A stretch of DNA of 10,358 nucleotides, taken from the NCBI GenBank assembly GCA_900548895.1, contig URLZ01000055.1, positions 1-10,358 of the forward strand, in the 5' to 3' direction. A program made the position numbers and the translations under genes. The notes beneath the pieces are model-generated. The model was not told where the DNA came from. It did no database searches and worked only from the letters and a program-made list of their open reading frames with translations. The stretch is from an uncultured Akkermansia sp. (GTDB lineage Bacteria > Verrucomicrobiota > Verrucomicrobiia > Verrucomicrobiales > Akkermansiaceae). Positions 1-5,820 of this stretch are shown here, piece after piece (positions within the stretch are counted from its first letter, which is position 1; each line of letters starts with the position of its first letter).

Positions 1-3
1 AAC

Positions 4-27
4 TCTTTGTAACGGGTGTTACAAAGA
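4..27. repeat. Perfect 10-bp inverted repeat with 4-base loop
   Basis: The arms TCTTTGTAAC (4-13) and GTTACAAAGA (18-27) are exact reverse complements around GGGT. The surrounding 60 bases are AT-rich (about 38% GC by hand count), unlike the rest of the window. No T-tract follows on the plus strand; on the minus strand the downstream bases lie outside the window, so a terminator cannot be excluded. The symmetry and the overlap with a possible minus-strand promoter fit an operator for a dimeric repressor. That reading is inference. Confidence 0.5.
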
Positions 28-34
28 CAAGCAA
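6..34 (-). promoter_or_regulatory. Candidate minus-strand promoter overlapping a palindrome
   Basis: Read on the minus strand, TTGCTT (29-34) is followed after exactly 17 bases by TACAAA (6-11). The palindrome at 4-27 covers the spacer and the -10 box, the arrangement of a repressible promoter. Transcription would leave the window to the left, so the regulated gene is not visible. Both boxes are imperfect, hence the modest confidence. Confidence 0.35.
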
Positions 35-470
35 GGCTGAACTGCTACTTTTTTTGTCATCCGAAGCCGCTCAAAGCCTCAGCGGATCTGAAACAGACCC
101 AAAAAACTGGCGCACGCCTGCCGCAGCCCGCCTCCCCGCGCCCCGGCGGCTGCGTCGCCTCTCGGCGCGGAGCAATATCGAGCCGCATGAGGGGAGCAGA
201 GAGTCTTCGCCATGCCCCTTGCCGAGCCTTTCCGCCCTCTGCGCCTCAGATCCTTCGTGCGATACCCCGAGCAAAACGCACACTGAAAGCGCATCCGGCT
301 TTCGGAAGGAGCCATCAAAAGGCACTCAGAGCATCCCGAGAATGAGCCTGAATCATCCGGAGGTATGCACGGCCCGACGGGAACACGCCCCGAGCCCCGG
401 CGCTCAGAGGCCCCAAAGCTCACAGGGCAACGCGGACAGAGGCGTATGGCCTTCGCGGAAAATTCGCGCG
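35..470. other. Gene-less stretch left of tRNA-Pro
   Basis: No convincing gene is seen. Frames open across this DNA give low-complexity Arg/Ser/Pro-rich translations with no recognisable domain, and some simply run through the tRNAs. Minor items: a run of seven T at 49-55, and an A6 run at 101-106 that on the minus strand follows an imperfect hairpin (CTG..GCA/TGC..CAG), a weak terminator candidate for transcription from the tRNA pair. A short CGCG-AATTTTC-CGCG stem lies just beyond the 3' end of tRNA-Pro. Confidence 0.5.
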
Positions 471-544
471 TCGGGGCGACAGGATTCGAACCTGCGACAT
501 CCAGCTCCCAAAGCTGGCGCTCTACCAGGCTGAGCTACGCCCCG
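471..544 (-). tRNA. tRNA-Pro (anticodon UGG)
   Basis: The minus strand folds into a full cloverleaf of 74 bases: acceptor stem CGGGGCG/CGCCCCG, a D arm containing GTAGCTCAGCCTGGTAGAGC, anticodon stem CCAGC/GCTGG with loop TTTGGGA (anticodon TGG), variable loop ATGTC, and T arm GCAGG-TTCGAAT-CCTGT. The discriminator is A at 471. The next bases on the minus strand are CGC, so the CCA end is not encoded and must be added enzymatically. It lies 41 bases downstream of tRNA-Phe and is probably cut from the same precursor. Confidence 0.97.
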
Positions 545-548
545 ATAC

Positions 549-580
549 AAAAAGAGCCGCACATCTTGCGATGCGGGCAT
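549..580 (-). terminator. Weak hairpin plus T-run between the two tRNAs
   Basis: On the minus strand, just after tRNA-Phe, an imperfect GC-rich stem (GCCCGCATC against GATGTGCGGC, with two bulges and a GCAA-type loop) is followed by CTCTTTTT. It could partly terminate transcription after tRNA-Phe or serve as a processing element in the Phe-Pro precursor. The bulges keep confidence low. Confidence 0.3.
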
Positions 581-585
581 AAAAA

Positions 586-661
586 TGGTGGCTCGGGACG
601 GGATCGAACCGCCGACACGCGGATTTTCAATCCGCTGCTCTACCAACTGAGCTACCGAGCC
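586..661 (-). tRNA. tRNA-Phe (anticodon GAA), CCA encoded
   Basis: The minus strand gives a 76-base tRNA: acceptor stem GGCTCGG/CCGAGCC, D arm from TAGCTCAGTTGGTAGAGC, anticodon stem GCGGA/TCCGC with loop TTGAAAA (anticodon GAA), variable loop GTGTC, and T arm GGCGG-TTCGATC-CCGTC. The 3' end reads ACCA at 589-586, so CCA is genomically encoded, unlike the tRNA-Pro and tRNA-Leu of this window. A strong promoter lies upstream at 696-724. Confidence 0.97.
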
Positions 662-695
662 ACTTATGCCGCCCACTGAGGTGGGGTGCGGCGCA

Positions 696-724
696 ATTGT
701 AGCGCAGAACGGCGCTCATGGCAA
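696..724 (-). promoter_or_regulatory. Promoter of the tRNA-Phe/tRNA-Pro unit
   Basis: On the minus strand TTGCCA (719-724) and TACAAT (696-701) are separated by exactly 17 bases, a good housekeeping sigma-factor promoter. The predicted start is near 689, about 28 bases before mature tRNA-Phe. The leader between is GC-rich. Confidence 0.8.
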
Positions 725-1074
725 GACAAAAAATCACTTCAGGCGCATTTTTTTGTTCAGCGCACCCGCATTCGCTCGGCTTCGCCCTCCTTTCAGATGA
801 CTCCGGGTGTTTGATAATCTGACGATTACATCAGAAAGAGCGCAGACTTTTCATCCGCTGATCATTCGGGGCGCCGCGCCGCCTCTCCCGCGAGCTGAGC
901 GACGAACGCGCAGCTTCCGCCCCGCTCAGGGGCGGATCTGCCGAGCCACGATCAGGTGCTCGCGCGCCCTGCGCCCTCGGCTCAGCGAGTTTTCAACGAG
1001 CTGGCGCACTTTTCGCTCGCTTTTCCGCACCAAACGTGGCAAAATCACCGGGCGAAGAACAAACACTTTTGCAC
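725..1074. other. Intergenic region and leader between the tRNA promoter and pyrH
   Basis: This stretch divides the leftward tRNA unit from the rightward pyrH cluster and shows no convincing gene. It must hold the pyrH promoter, but no good pair of boxes is clear. GATAAT at 813-818 is the best -10 match, with only a weak -35 (TTTCAG, 791-796) 16 bases away; this would give a leader of about 250 bases. Other items are a T7 run near 748-754 and an 8-bp hairpin at 916-936. Confidence 0.45.
916..936 (+). repeat. Perfect 8-bp hairpin in the pyrH leader
   Basis: TCCGCCCC (916-923) pairs perfectly with GGGGCGGA (929-936) around the loop GCTCA. No T-tract follows, so it is not an ordinary terminator. 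If transcription of pyrH starts upstream of it, it would be a stable element in the 5' leader; otherwise it may only mark the intergenic space. Confidence 0.4.
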
Positions 1075-1806
1075 ATGAGCGACAATCCATCCATTCCCTA
1101 CAAGCGCATCCTCCTCAAACTCAGCGGTGAAGCTCTGCGCACCCCCGGTAGTCGGGACAACATTTCCCCCGAGATTGTCGCTCGCATCGCCCGCGAGATC
1201 GCCGAGGCCCAGAAGCAGGGCAATTTGCAGATTGCCGTTGTGGTGGGCGGCGGCAACATCTGGCGCGGGGCGAAGGCCAGTGTGCGCGGCATGGATCGCG
1301 CCACGGCGGACTACGTCGGCATGCTCGCCACGGTGATGAATGCGCTTTCGATCTGCTCCGCCGTGCAGGAGGCCGGCGTTCCCTGCCACGTGCAGAGCGC
1401 TATCGAGATGAAGAACGTGGCCGAGCCTTACGTGCGCAACACGGCGCGCGAGCTGCTGCGCAAGGGGCAGGTGATCGTCTTTGCCGCCGGCACGGGCAAT
1501 CCCTTCTTCAGCACGGATACGGCTGCGGCCCTGCGCGCCTGCGAGATCAATGCCGAGGTCGTGCTCAAGGCGACGTCCGTCGACGGCGTCTACACGGCTG
1601 ACCCGAAGAAGGATCCCTCGGCGACGCGCTTTGACGCCATCAGCTATCAGGAGTGCATTGAGCGCAATCTCAAGGTGATGGACCAGACGGCCTTCACGCT
1701 CTGCAAGGACAACCACAAGCCCATCATGGTCTTTGACATGCACAAGAGCGGCAACATCACGCGCGCGCTGCTCGGCGAGCGCATCGGCACCATCATCAGC
1801 GCCTGA
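1075..1806 (+). CDS. pyrH: UMP kinase (uridylate kinase)
   Basis: Phosphorylates UMP to UDP with ATP in the cytosol, the committed supply step for pyrimidine nucleotides. The 243-residue product has the usual length of bacterial PyrH and the amino-acid-kinase fold motifs in order: KLSGEAL (15-21), VVVGGGNIWRG (55-65), RATADYVGMLATVMNAL (75-91), GTGNPFFSTDTAA (129-141) and KATSVDGVY (155-163). The ATG at 1075 is chosen because MSDN...YKRILLKLSGEAL matches the typical N-terminus; an in-frame GTG at 1036 would add 13 unconserved residues. There is no Shine-Dalgarno match near the ATG. frr follows after 150 bases, the classic pyrH-frr order; rpsB and tsf, which often precede pyrH, are absent here. 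The gap to frr contains the palindrome GAGTCGACTC (1817-1826). Confidence 0.97.
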   Translation: MSDNPSIPYKRILLKLSGEALRTPGSRDNISPEIVARIAREIAEAQKQGNLQIAVVVGGGNIWRGAKASVRGMDRATADYVGMLATVMNALSICSAVQEAGVPCHVQSAIEMKNVAEPYVRNTARELLRKGQVIVFAAGTGNPFFSTDTAAALRACEINAEVVLKATSVDGVYTADPKKDPSATRFDAISYQECIERNLKVMDQTAFTLCKDNHKPIMVFDMHKSGNITRALLGERIGTIISA

Positions 1807-1956
1807 TCCCCTCTCGGAGTCGACTCGGGGGCACGGCCCAAGCCGGGATGCTCGCTCCGAGCTCCCCTCCCTTGAGCCTCCTCCCGCAGTCCTTTGACAG
1901 CTCTCTCTGATTTCCGACATCGAATCCTTTTACCTCACAACCCACAGCACAACACC

Positions 1957-2523
1957 ATGGACGAAGAAACCCTCCTGCTTGAGACGGAGACCTCGATGGA
2001 CGAGGCCGTCGAACACATGAACAGCGAATTCGCCGGCGTGCGCACCGGCAAGGCATCCCCCTCCCTCGTGGATGATATGAACATCTACGTGGCCTCCTAC
2101 GGCACGAGCATGAAGCTCAAGAGCCTCGCCGTCGTCTCCACCCCGGATGCCCGCTCCATCCTCATTCAGCCCTTTGACCCGAGCACGCTCAACGACATCA
2201 AGAAGGCCATCGCCGAGAGCCGCCTGAACATCACGCCCATCATTGATGCACGCTCGGTGCGCCTGCCCATCCCCGAGCTCTCCGGCGAGCGCCGCAAGGA
2301 GCTTGTCAAATACGTCAAGAGCATCGCGGAGGACACCCGCGTGCGCGTCCGCGCCGTGCGCAAGACGGGCATGGACGGCATCAAGAAGATGAAGGCGGAC
2401 AACGTGATCACGGAAGATGACGTGCGCCGCCTCGAGGAGAAGGTGCAGAAGCTCACTGACAAGGCCACGAAGAAGATCGAGGAGCTTGTCGAGGCCAAGG
2501 AGAAGGAGATCATGACCGTCTGA
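1957..2523 (+). CDS. frr: Ribosome recycling factor
   Basis: Splits the post-termination ribosome together with EF-G so that subunits can be reused; it acts in the cytosol. The 188-residue product is close to the usual ~185. Family hallmarks are MNSEFAGVRTGKASPSLVD (21-39), the central PFDPSTLNDIKKAI stretch (72-85), LNITPIIDARSVRLPIPELS (90-109), ERRKELVKYVKSIAEDTRVR (111-130, with the VRNVRR-like segment after it) and the charged C-terminal helix of domain I. The start at 1957 gives the normal N-terminal helix; an in-frame upstream TTG (1894) would add 21 unconserved residues. The bases before the ATG are C/A-rich with no Shine-Dalgarno match. A TTGACA at 1894-1899 has no good -10 partner, so transcription from pyrH is most likely. 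A bactofilin gene follows after 75 bases. Confidence 0.97.
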   Translation: MDEETLLLETETSMDEAVEHMNSEFAGVRTGKASPSLVDDMNIYVASYGTSMKLKSLAVVSTPDARSILIQPFDPSTLNDIKKAIAESRLNITPIIDARSVRLPIPELSGERRKELVKYVKSIAEDTRVRVRAVRKTGMDGIKKMKADNVITEDDVRRLEEKVQKLTDKATKKIEELVEAKEKEIMTV

Positions 2524-2598
2524 TGCGGCCCTCCTCGCCTTTCCTTCCATAACACTTCATTTCACTCCCATTTCTCACACCACACCGAATCTCACATC

Positions 2599-2919
2599 AT
2601 GAGCAACAATACGACCAACGTGCTGGCTTCCGGCATTGAGATTATTGGTTCGATCCGCTTCACGAACGACATGCACATCGACGGCAAGATTGAAGGCCAG
2701 ATTCTCTCTGAGTCCGGCAAGGTCACCATCGGTGAGCAGGCCGACATCAAGGGCGACATCAACGCCGGCGACGTTCACGTCTACGGCCGCGTCAACGGCA
2801 ACATCCGCAGCAATCGCTGCCACCTCAAGGATCACGCCGTCATCACGGGTGACATCACCACGGCCGTCCTCTCCATGGACGAGGGTGCGCGACTCAGCGG
2901 CCGCGCCGAAATCGGTTGA
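2599..2919 (+). CDS. Bactofilin (polymer-forming cytoskeletal protein)
   Basis: A 106-residue protein with the short bactofilin (DUF583) beta-helix core. Repeating turns are visible in SIRFTNDMHIDGKIEGQI, GKVTIGEQADIKGDI, AGDVHVYGRVNGNI, RCHLKDHAVITGDI and AVLSMDEGARLSGRAEI, each with the hydrophobic-x-G-x-I/V pattern of one coil. Bactofilins self-assemble into filaments without nucleotide, usually at the inner membrane, and take part in cell shape, polar organisation or local peptidoglycan synthesis. The disordered tails seen in many bactofilins are almost missing here: about 10 residues precede the core and none follow. The gene lies 75 bases after frr without an intervening terminator and is followed by a large hairpin, so it probably ends the pyrH-frr transcript. 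No Shine-Dalgarno is present. Confidence 0.92.
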   Translation: MSNNTTNVLASGIEIIGSIRFTNDMHIDGKIEGQILSESGKVTIGEQADIKGDINAGDVHVYGRVNGNIRSNRCHLKDHAVITGDITTAVLSMDEGARLSGRAEIG

Positions 2920-2953
2920 GCCTGCTCACAGCCTGCTGCCACGCAGCGTTTCA

Positions 2954-2992
2954 GGGGGCGGATGCCGGTGCGATTCACCGGCGTCCGCCTCT
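2954..2992 (+). terminator. Long GC-rich hairpin closing the pyrH-frr-bactofilin unit
   Basis: GGCGGATGCCGGTG (2957-2970) pairs with CACCGGCGTCCGCC (2976-2989) around the loop CGATT; the only non-Watson-Crick pair in this core is one T:G wobble. Three further pairs at the base (2954-2956 with 2990-2992, two of them wobble) bring the stem to 17 bp. It lies 35 bases after the bactofilin stop codon. The T-tail is poor (TCTTGCGTT), so termination may be incomplete or need a factor. It ends 57 bases before the next promoter. Confidence 0.6.
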
Positions 2993-3013
2993 TGCGTTCA
3001 GGCCTGTCGCGGC

Positions 3014-3033
3014 GCGGGCGGAGAGGCGCCCGC
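3014..3033. repeat. Perfect 7-bp GC hairpin upstream of a promoter
   Basis: GCGGGCG (3014-3020) and CGCCCGC (3027-3033) are exact inverted repeats with the loop GAGAGG. It lies between the terminator-like hairpin and the -35 box at 3050, with no T-tract. It may insulate the promoter or bind a protein; the function is unknown. Confidence 0.4.
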
Positions 3034-3049
3034 ATGTCTCAGATTATCA

Positions 3050-3078
3050 TTGCAGGGAAAGCGCGGCGTTGCTATAAT
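3050..3078 (+). promoter_or_regulatory. Promoter of the hydrolase-like gene, almost leaderless
   Basis: TTGCAG (3050-3055) and a perfect TATAAT (3073-3078) are separated by exactly 17 bases. Only ten bases lie between the -10 box and the ATG at 3089, so transcription starting 6-8 bases after TATAAT would give a 5' leader of roughly 2-5 bases. No Shine-Dalgarno would fit in it. Confidence 0.8.
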
Positions 3079-3088
3079 CGCGCCGGCG

Positions 3089-4210
3089 ATGAGCATTCGC
3101 AAGATCAGTCTGTGGTTCCTTCTGATCCTGTTGCTGGGATTGGCCGGCGGAGCCGTCGCCCTGTGGCACTACATCACGCGCGAGGCCGAGCCCGTGCTCA
3201 CCCCGCTGAGCGCCGAATACAGCGACGCGCCGCAGATGCCCGAGAAGACGCACGGCATCAAGCTCACTCCGCTGGAGCTGCGCGGCTATGACGGTCAGCC
3301 CCTGCCTGTTTGCATCGCCGAGCGCAACCCCGAGGAGGAGACCACGCGGCAGATTGCGCTGAGCACCGAGCTGGCGAGCAATCCGGCGCCCGAGCTGCGC
3401 TACGTCGACTACGTGCTCGTGGCCGCCGAGTGGGATCACGGCATCCGCACCGCCCTGCCGCTCGTCGAAGAGCTGACGGCCGCGGGCCTGCGCTGCGTCG
3501 TCTGGGAGCCCCGGGCCCTCAACAACGCGCGCCGCTACTGCACCCACGGTCTGCGCGAGAGCCGCGACGTTCCCCTCATCATTGACGCGCTTCAGCAACG
3601 CGAGCCGGATCGCGAGCTGACGATCATCGGGCTGGGCCGAGGCTTCGGCGCCGGCATGCTGCTGCAGGCAGCCGCCGCGGAGCCCCGCCTGCGCGGGCTG
3701 GTGGCCATTGACGCCTACCGCTCCCTGCGCAGCTCCATCCAGCGCCTGATGCCCGACACGCTGCTCTCCTCCGTCACGCTCGCGCTGCTCGACCTGCGCA
3801 TCAAAAACTGCATCGGCATCGAGAGCTTCGACGTCGCCCCGGTGGACAGCGCCGCCAACATCCCCCGCAGCACGCCCGTGCTCATCCTCAACCTCGAGCA
3901 GGACAACCCGACGCGCACGCTGGACGACGCCATCGGCATCTACCGCCAGCTGCCCAGCGACTGCCGCGAGGTCTGGACGCTGCGCAGCCCCGACGACCCG
4001 CCCGGCGCCGAGAGCCGCACCTGCACCTACACCCACCGCAGTGGCAAGGACATCGTGCGCGACACGATCAACATCCGCCTGCTGCCCGACATCGAGCGCG
4101 CCATGCCCTCCATCATCCGCTGGATGAACGACAGCATGATCCCCGCCATCCGCGCACCGCGCATCCCCACCCCGAGCATCCCCACCCCCGGCATTGCCGC
4201 GCGGCACTGA
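3089..4210 (+). CDS. Membrane-anchored alpha/beta-hydrolase-like protein, nucleophile apparently lost
   Basis: I do not recognise a named family. The 373-residue product starts with one hydrophobic segment (about 7-28, SLWFLLILLLGLAGGAVALW) after a short basic end, so it is an inner-membrane anchor or uncleaved signal. The rest looks like an alpha/beta-hydrolase fold: a strand with VDYVLVAAEWDHG (106-118), RCVVWEPR (135-142), then ELTIIGLGRGFGAGMLLQAA (176-195) at the nucleophile elbow, a strand RGLVAID (202-208), VLILNLEQDNPT (274-285) at the usual acid position and His326 as a possible third residue. The elbow reads G-L-G-R-G, so Gly183 stands where G-x-S-x-G has serine; this would make it non-catalytic or differently catalytic. 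The tail (357-373) is proline-rich with IPTPSIPTPGI. The start is supported by the adjacent promoter and by the membrane segment beginning at once. An OmpA-domain gene follows after 42 bases, probably in one operon. Confidence 0.75.
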   Translation: MSIRKISLWFLLILLLGLAGGAVALWHYITREAEPVLTPLSAEYSDAPQMPEKTHGIKLTPLELRGYDGQPLPVCIAERNPEEETTRQIALSTELASNPAPELRYVDYVLVAAEWDHGIRTALPLVEELTAAGLRCVVWEPRALNNARRYCTHGLRESRDVPLIIDALQQREPDRELTIIGLGRGFGAGMLLQAAAAEPRLRGLVAIDAYRSLRSSIQRLMPDTLLSSVTLALLDLRIKNCIGIESFDVAPVDSAANIPRSTPVLILNLEQDNPTRTLDDAIGIYRQLPSDCREVWTLRSPDDPPGAESRTCTYTHRSGKDIVRDTINIRLLPDIERAMPSIIRWMNDSMIPAIRAPRIPTPSIPTPGIAARH

Positions 4211-4252
4211 AGCCGCAGCCGAGCCGACTCATTCTCCTTTTCCCGCCCCCAC

Positions 4253-5581
4253 ATGCCTCTTTCCTTCAAACGACCGAGCCGCGACACGGGCATCCGCCCG
4301 CAGCTCATGAACCGCCGCCGCGAGGGCTACGAGCTCACGCGGCAGCGCAACATGACGCCCATCCTGCTCGGCGCCATCACCGGGGCCATCATCTGCCACG
4401 TCATCGCCTACTTTTACCTGCCCGAGCTCGTGCAGCTGACGACGGACGCACCCGACCCCAACGGCGAAGTCACCGAGACGACGGAGCGCCTCATCGTCCG
4501 CAAGCCGCCGCCCGACCCGCTGCCCGAGGCGCAGGAGACGGAGGAGGAGGTGCAGACGGCCCAGGAGATCACGCAAGACGAGGCGCGCCAGATTGAGGAG
4601 GAAATCGACATCCTCGACATCCCGACCCCCGAGCTCACCATGGCCCCGGGCGAGACCTCCATTCCGCTGGAGCGCCCCGAGCCCACCGTCAGCGAGCCGG
4701 CCTCCGAGCAGCTGGCGCCGCAGGAGTTCGAGATGAGCGACCTCATGTCCGCTGCTCGCAGCACGATTCCCGAGAGCGTCGCCGAGCCCGCCCCCATCAA
4801 CAACAACGATGTCATCGTCAACAGCACGCCCAAGGATCTCAACCTCGATGAGGCCGATGATCACCTCGACCGCGAGATGCGCGAGGCGGCTCGCGAGAGC
4901 CAGGGCAGCCTGCCGGAGGACACGCGCAGCCTGACGGACCTGATGGGTCTGAAGAATCTCGGCGAATCGAGCGGCGTGGCGCGTCTAGAGACGGACGTGC
5001 TCTTCGGCTTCGATGAATGCCGCCTGAAGAACACGGCGCGCATCCCCCTGCTGCAACTCGCCGCGCTCATCTACAAAAACCCGGACACCTCCTTCATCAT
5101 CGAGGGGCATACGGACAGCCGAGGCTCGGACGAGTACAACGACCTGCTCTCGCTTCAGCGCGCCGCCGCCGTGCGCGAATGGCTGCGCGACAACCACGTG
5201 CCGACGAGCCATGTCTACATCCGCGCCTGCGGCAGCCGCAGCCTGCTGGCCAGCGCCTCGGGCAGCCGCGAGGAGCAGGCCGTCAACCGCCGCGTGGAGA
5301 TCCACATGCGCGCCAAGGATGAGAAGCTTCCGCCCGGCTGCGTGCCCGACACCTACCCCGTCGACCTGAAGCGCAACGTCAGCACCCAGCTCCGCGCCGG
5401 CGTGCGCGCCCCGGCGGCCGGCGCCTCCATCAACCCCTTCGAGCAGGCCCGCAAGACCGCCAAGCGCAGCGCCGCCGCCTCCGGGGGCCGCAGCTCCGCC
5501 TCCGGCCGCAGCTCCGGCTCTTCCGGCACCTCATCGCGGCGATCCTCGCGCACGAGCGAAAGCTCGCGCAGCCGACGCTGA
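4253..5581 (+). CDS. OmpA-domain protein with N-terminal membrane anchor and Ser/Arg-rich tail
   Basis: 442 residues in four parts. A basic N-terminus (1-33) leads to a membrane segment at about 35-56 (PILLGAITGAIICHVIAYFY), too far in for a classic cleaved signal. Residues about 60-240 form an acidic, proline-rich, probably disordered linker with a TonB-like KPPPDPLPE stretch (84-92). Residues about 245-355 are an OmpA-like peptidoglycan-binding domain: LFGFDECRL (250-258), IIEGHTDSRG (282-291, Asp287 in the conserved HTD), YNDLLSLQRAAAVREWL (295-311) and NRRVEI (345-350). The final ~35 residues are almost only Ser, Arg, Gly and Ala with repeated RSS/GRSS units. Topology resembles MotB-type proteins: inner-membrane anchor, periplasmic spacer, grip on the cell wall. 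It follows the hydrolase-like gene by 42 bases; no own promoter is evident and no Shine-Dalgarno is seen. Starts at internal Met19 or Met34 would shorten only the cytoplasmic end. Confidence 0.88.
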   Translation: MPLSFKRPSRDTGIRPQLMNRRREGYELTRQRNMTPILLGAITGAIICHVIAYFYLPELVQLTTDAPDPNGEVTETTERLIVRKPPPDPLPEAQETEEEVQTAQEITQDEARQIEEEIDILDIPTPELTMAPGETSIPLERPEPTVSEPASEQLAPQEFEMSDLMSAARSTIPESVAEPAPINNNDVIVNSTPKDLNLDEADDHLDREMREAARESQGSLPEDTRSLTDLMGLKNLGESSGVARLETDVLFGFDECRLKNTARIPLLQLAALIYKNPDTSFIIEGHTDSRGSDEYNDLLSLQRAAAVREWLRDNHVPTSHVYIRACGSRSLLASASGSREEQAVNRRVEIHMRAKDEKLPPGCVPDTYPVDLKRNVSTQLRAGVRAPAAGASINPFEQARKTAKRSAAASGGRSSASGRSSGSSGTSSRRSSRTSESSRSRR

Positions 5582-5820
5582 GGCAAGCCCGGCGCTGAGG
5601 CGCGGCACCACCTGCGGAGAAGCGCCTCCCACCGCCCGAAGCTCGCCTGAGAGGCGCCCTCGGCGCAACCCCGGGCCCCGGCCTCGGCGCGGGAACCGCG
5701 CTCAGCCTTCGCATGGTGCTCTGGCGTTCCGGACCGCTCAGGCAAGGCACCGCAAGCGCCGCGAGAAGGCGCCTCCATCCGTTTTGATCATCCCCCCTTT
5801 TTCCCCCCGAACATCCCCGC
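5582..5820. other. Intergenic space with GCGC-centred inverted and direct repeats
   Basis: No gene is seen. The DNA contains several short GC hairpins, for example GCGC-TGAG-GCGC near 5592, and a loosely repeated motif: GCGGAGAAGCGCCTCC (5614-5629) recurs as GCGAGAAGGCGCCTCC (5761-5776), and GAGAGGCGCCCTC lies between them. None is followed by a T-tract, so a terminator for the OmpA gene is not clear. A pyrimidine-rich stretch (about 5788-5810) precedes the next ATG, with no recognisable promoter. Confidence 0.4.

Noticed and set aside
58..60. Minus-strand ATG at 60-58 opening a 13-codon frame that ends before the left-edge palindrome
   Set aside because: Too short, with no family or initiation signal; it could at most be a leader peptide, which the sequence does not support.
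365..679. Open frames of 90-104 codons across the two tRNA genes on both strands
   Set aside because: Their peptides (such as VAQPGRAPALGAGCRRFESC and GRDRTADTRIFNPLLYQLS) are the well-known false translations of tRNA-Pro and tRNA-Phe sequence.
1036..1074. GTG at 1036 as the start of pyrH
   Set aside because: It adds 13 residues with no family similarity; the ATG at 1075 gives the usual N-terminus and length.
1894..1922. TTGACA at 1894-1899 as an frr promoter
   Set aside because: At 16-18 bp spacing there is no acceptable -10 box.
2636..3088. Extension of the hydrolase-like frame upstream to 2636
   Set aside because: It overlaps the bactofilin gene in another frame, is Ser/Thr/Arg-rich nonsense, and lies upstream of a good promoter and of the membrane segment that starts the real protein.
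3047..4207. Minus-strand frame of 386 codons opposite the hydrolase-like gene
   Set aside because: High-GC shadow frame with Ala/Gly/Asp/Val-rich low-complexity translation and no domain.
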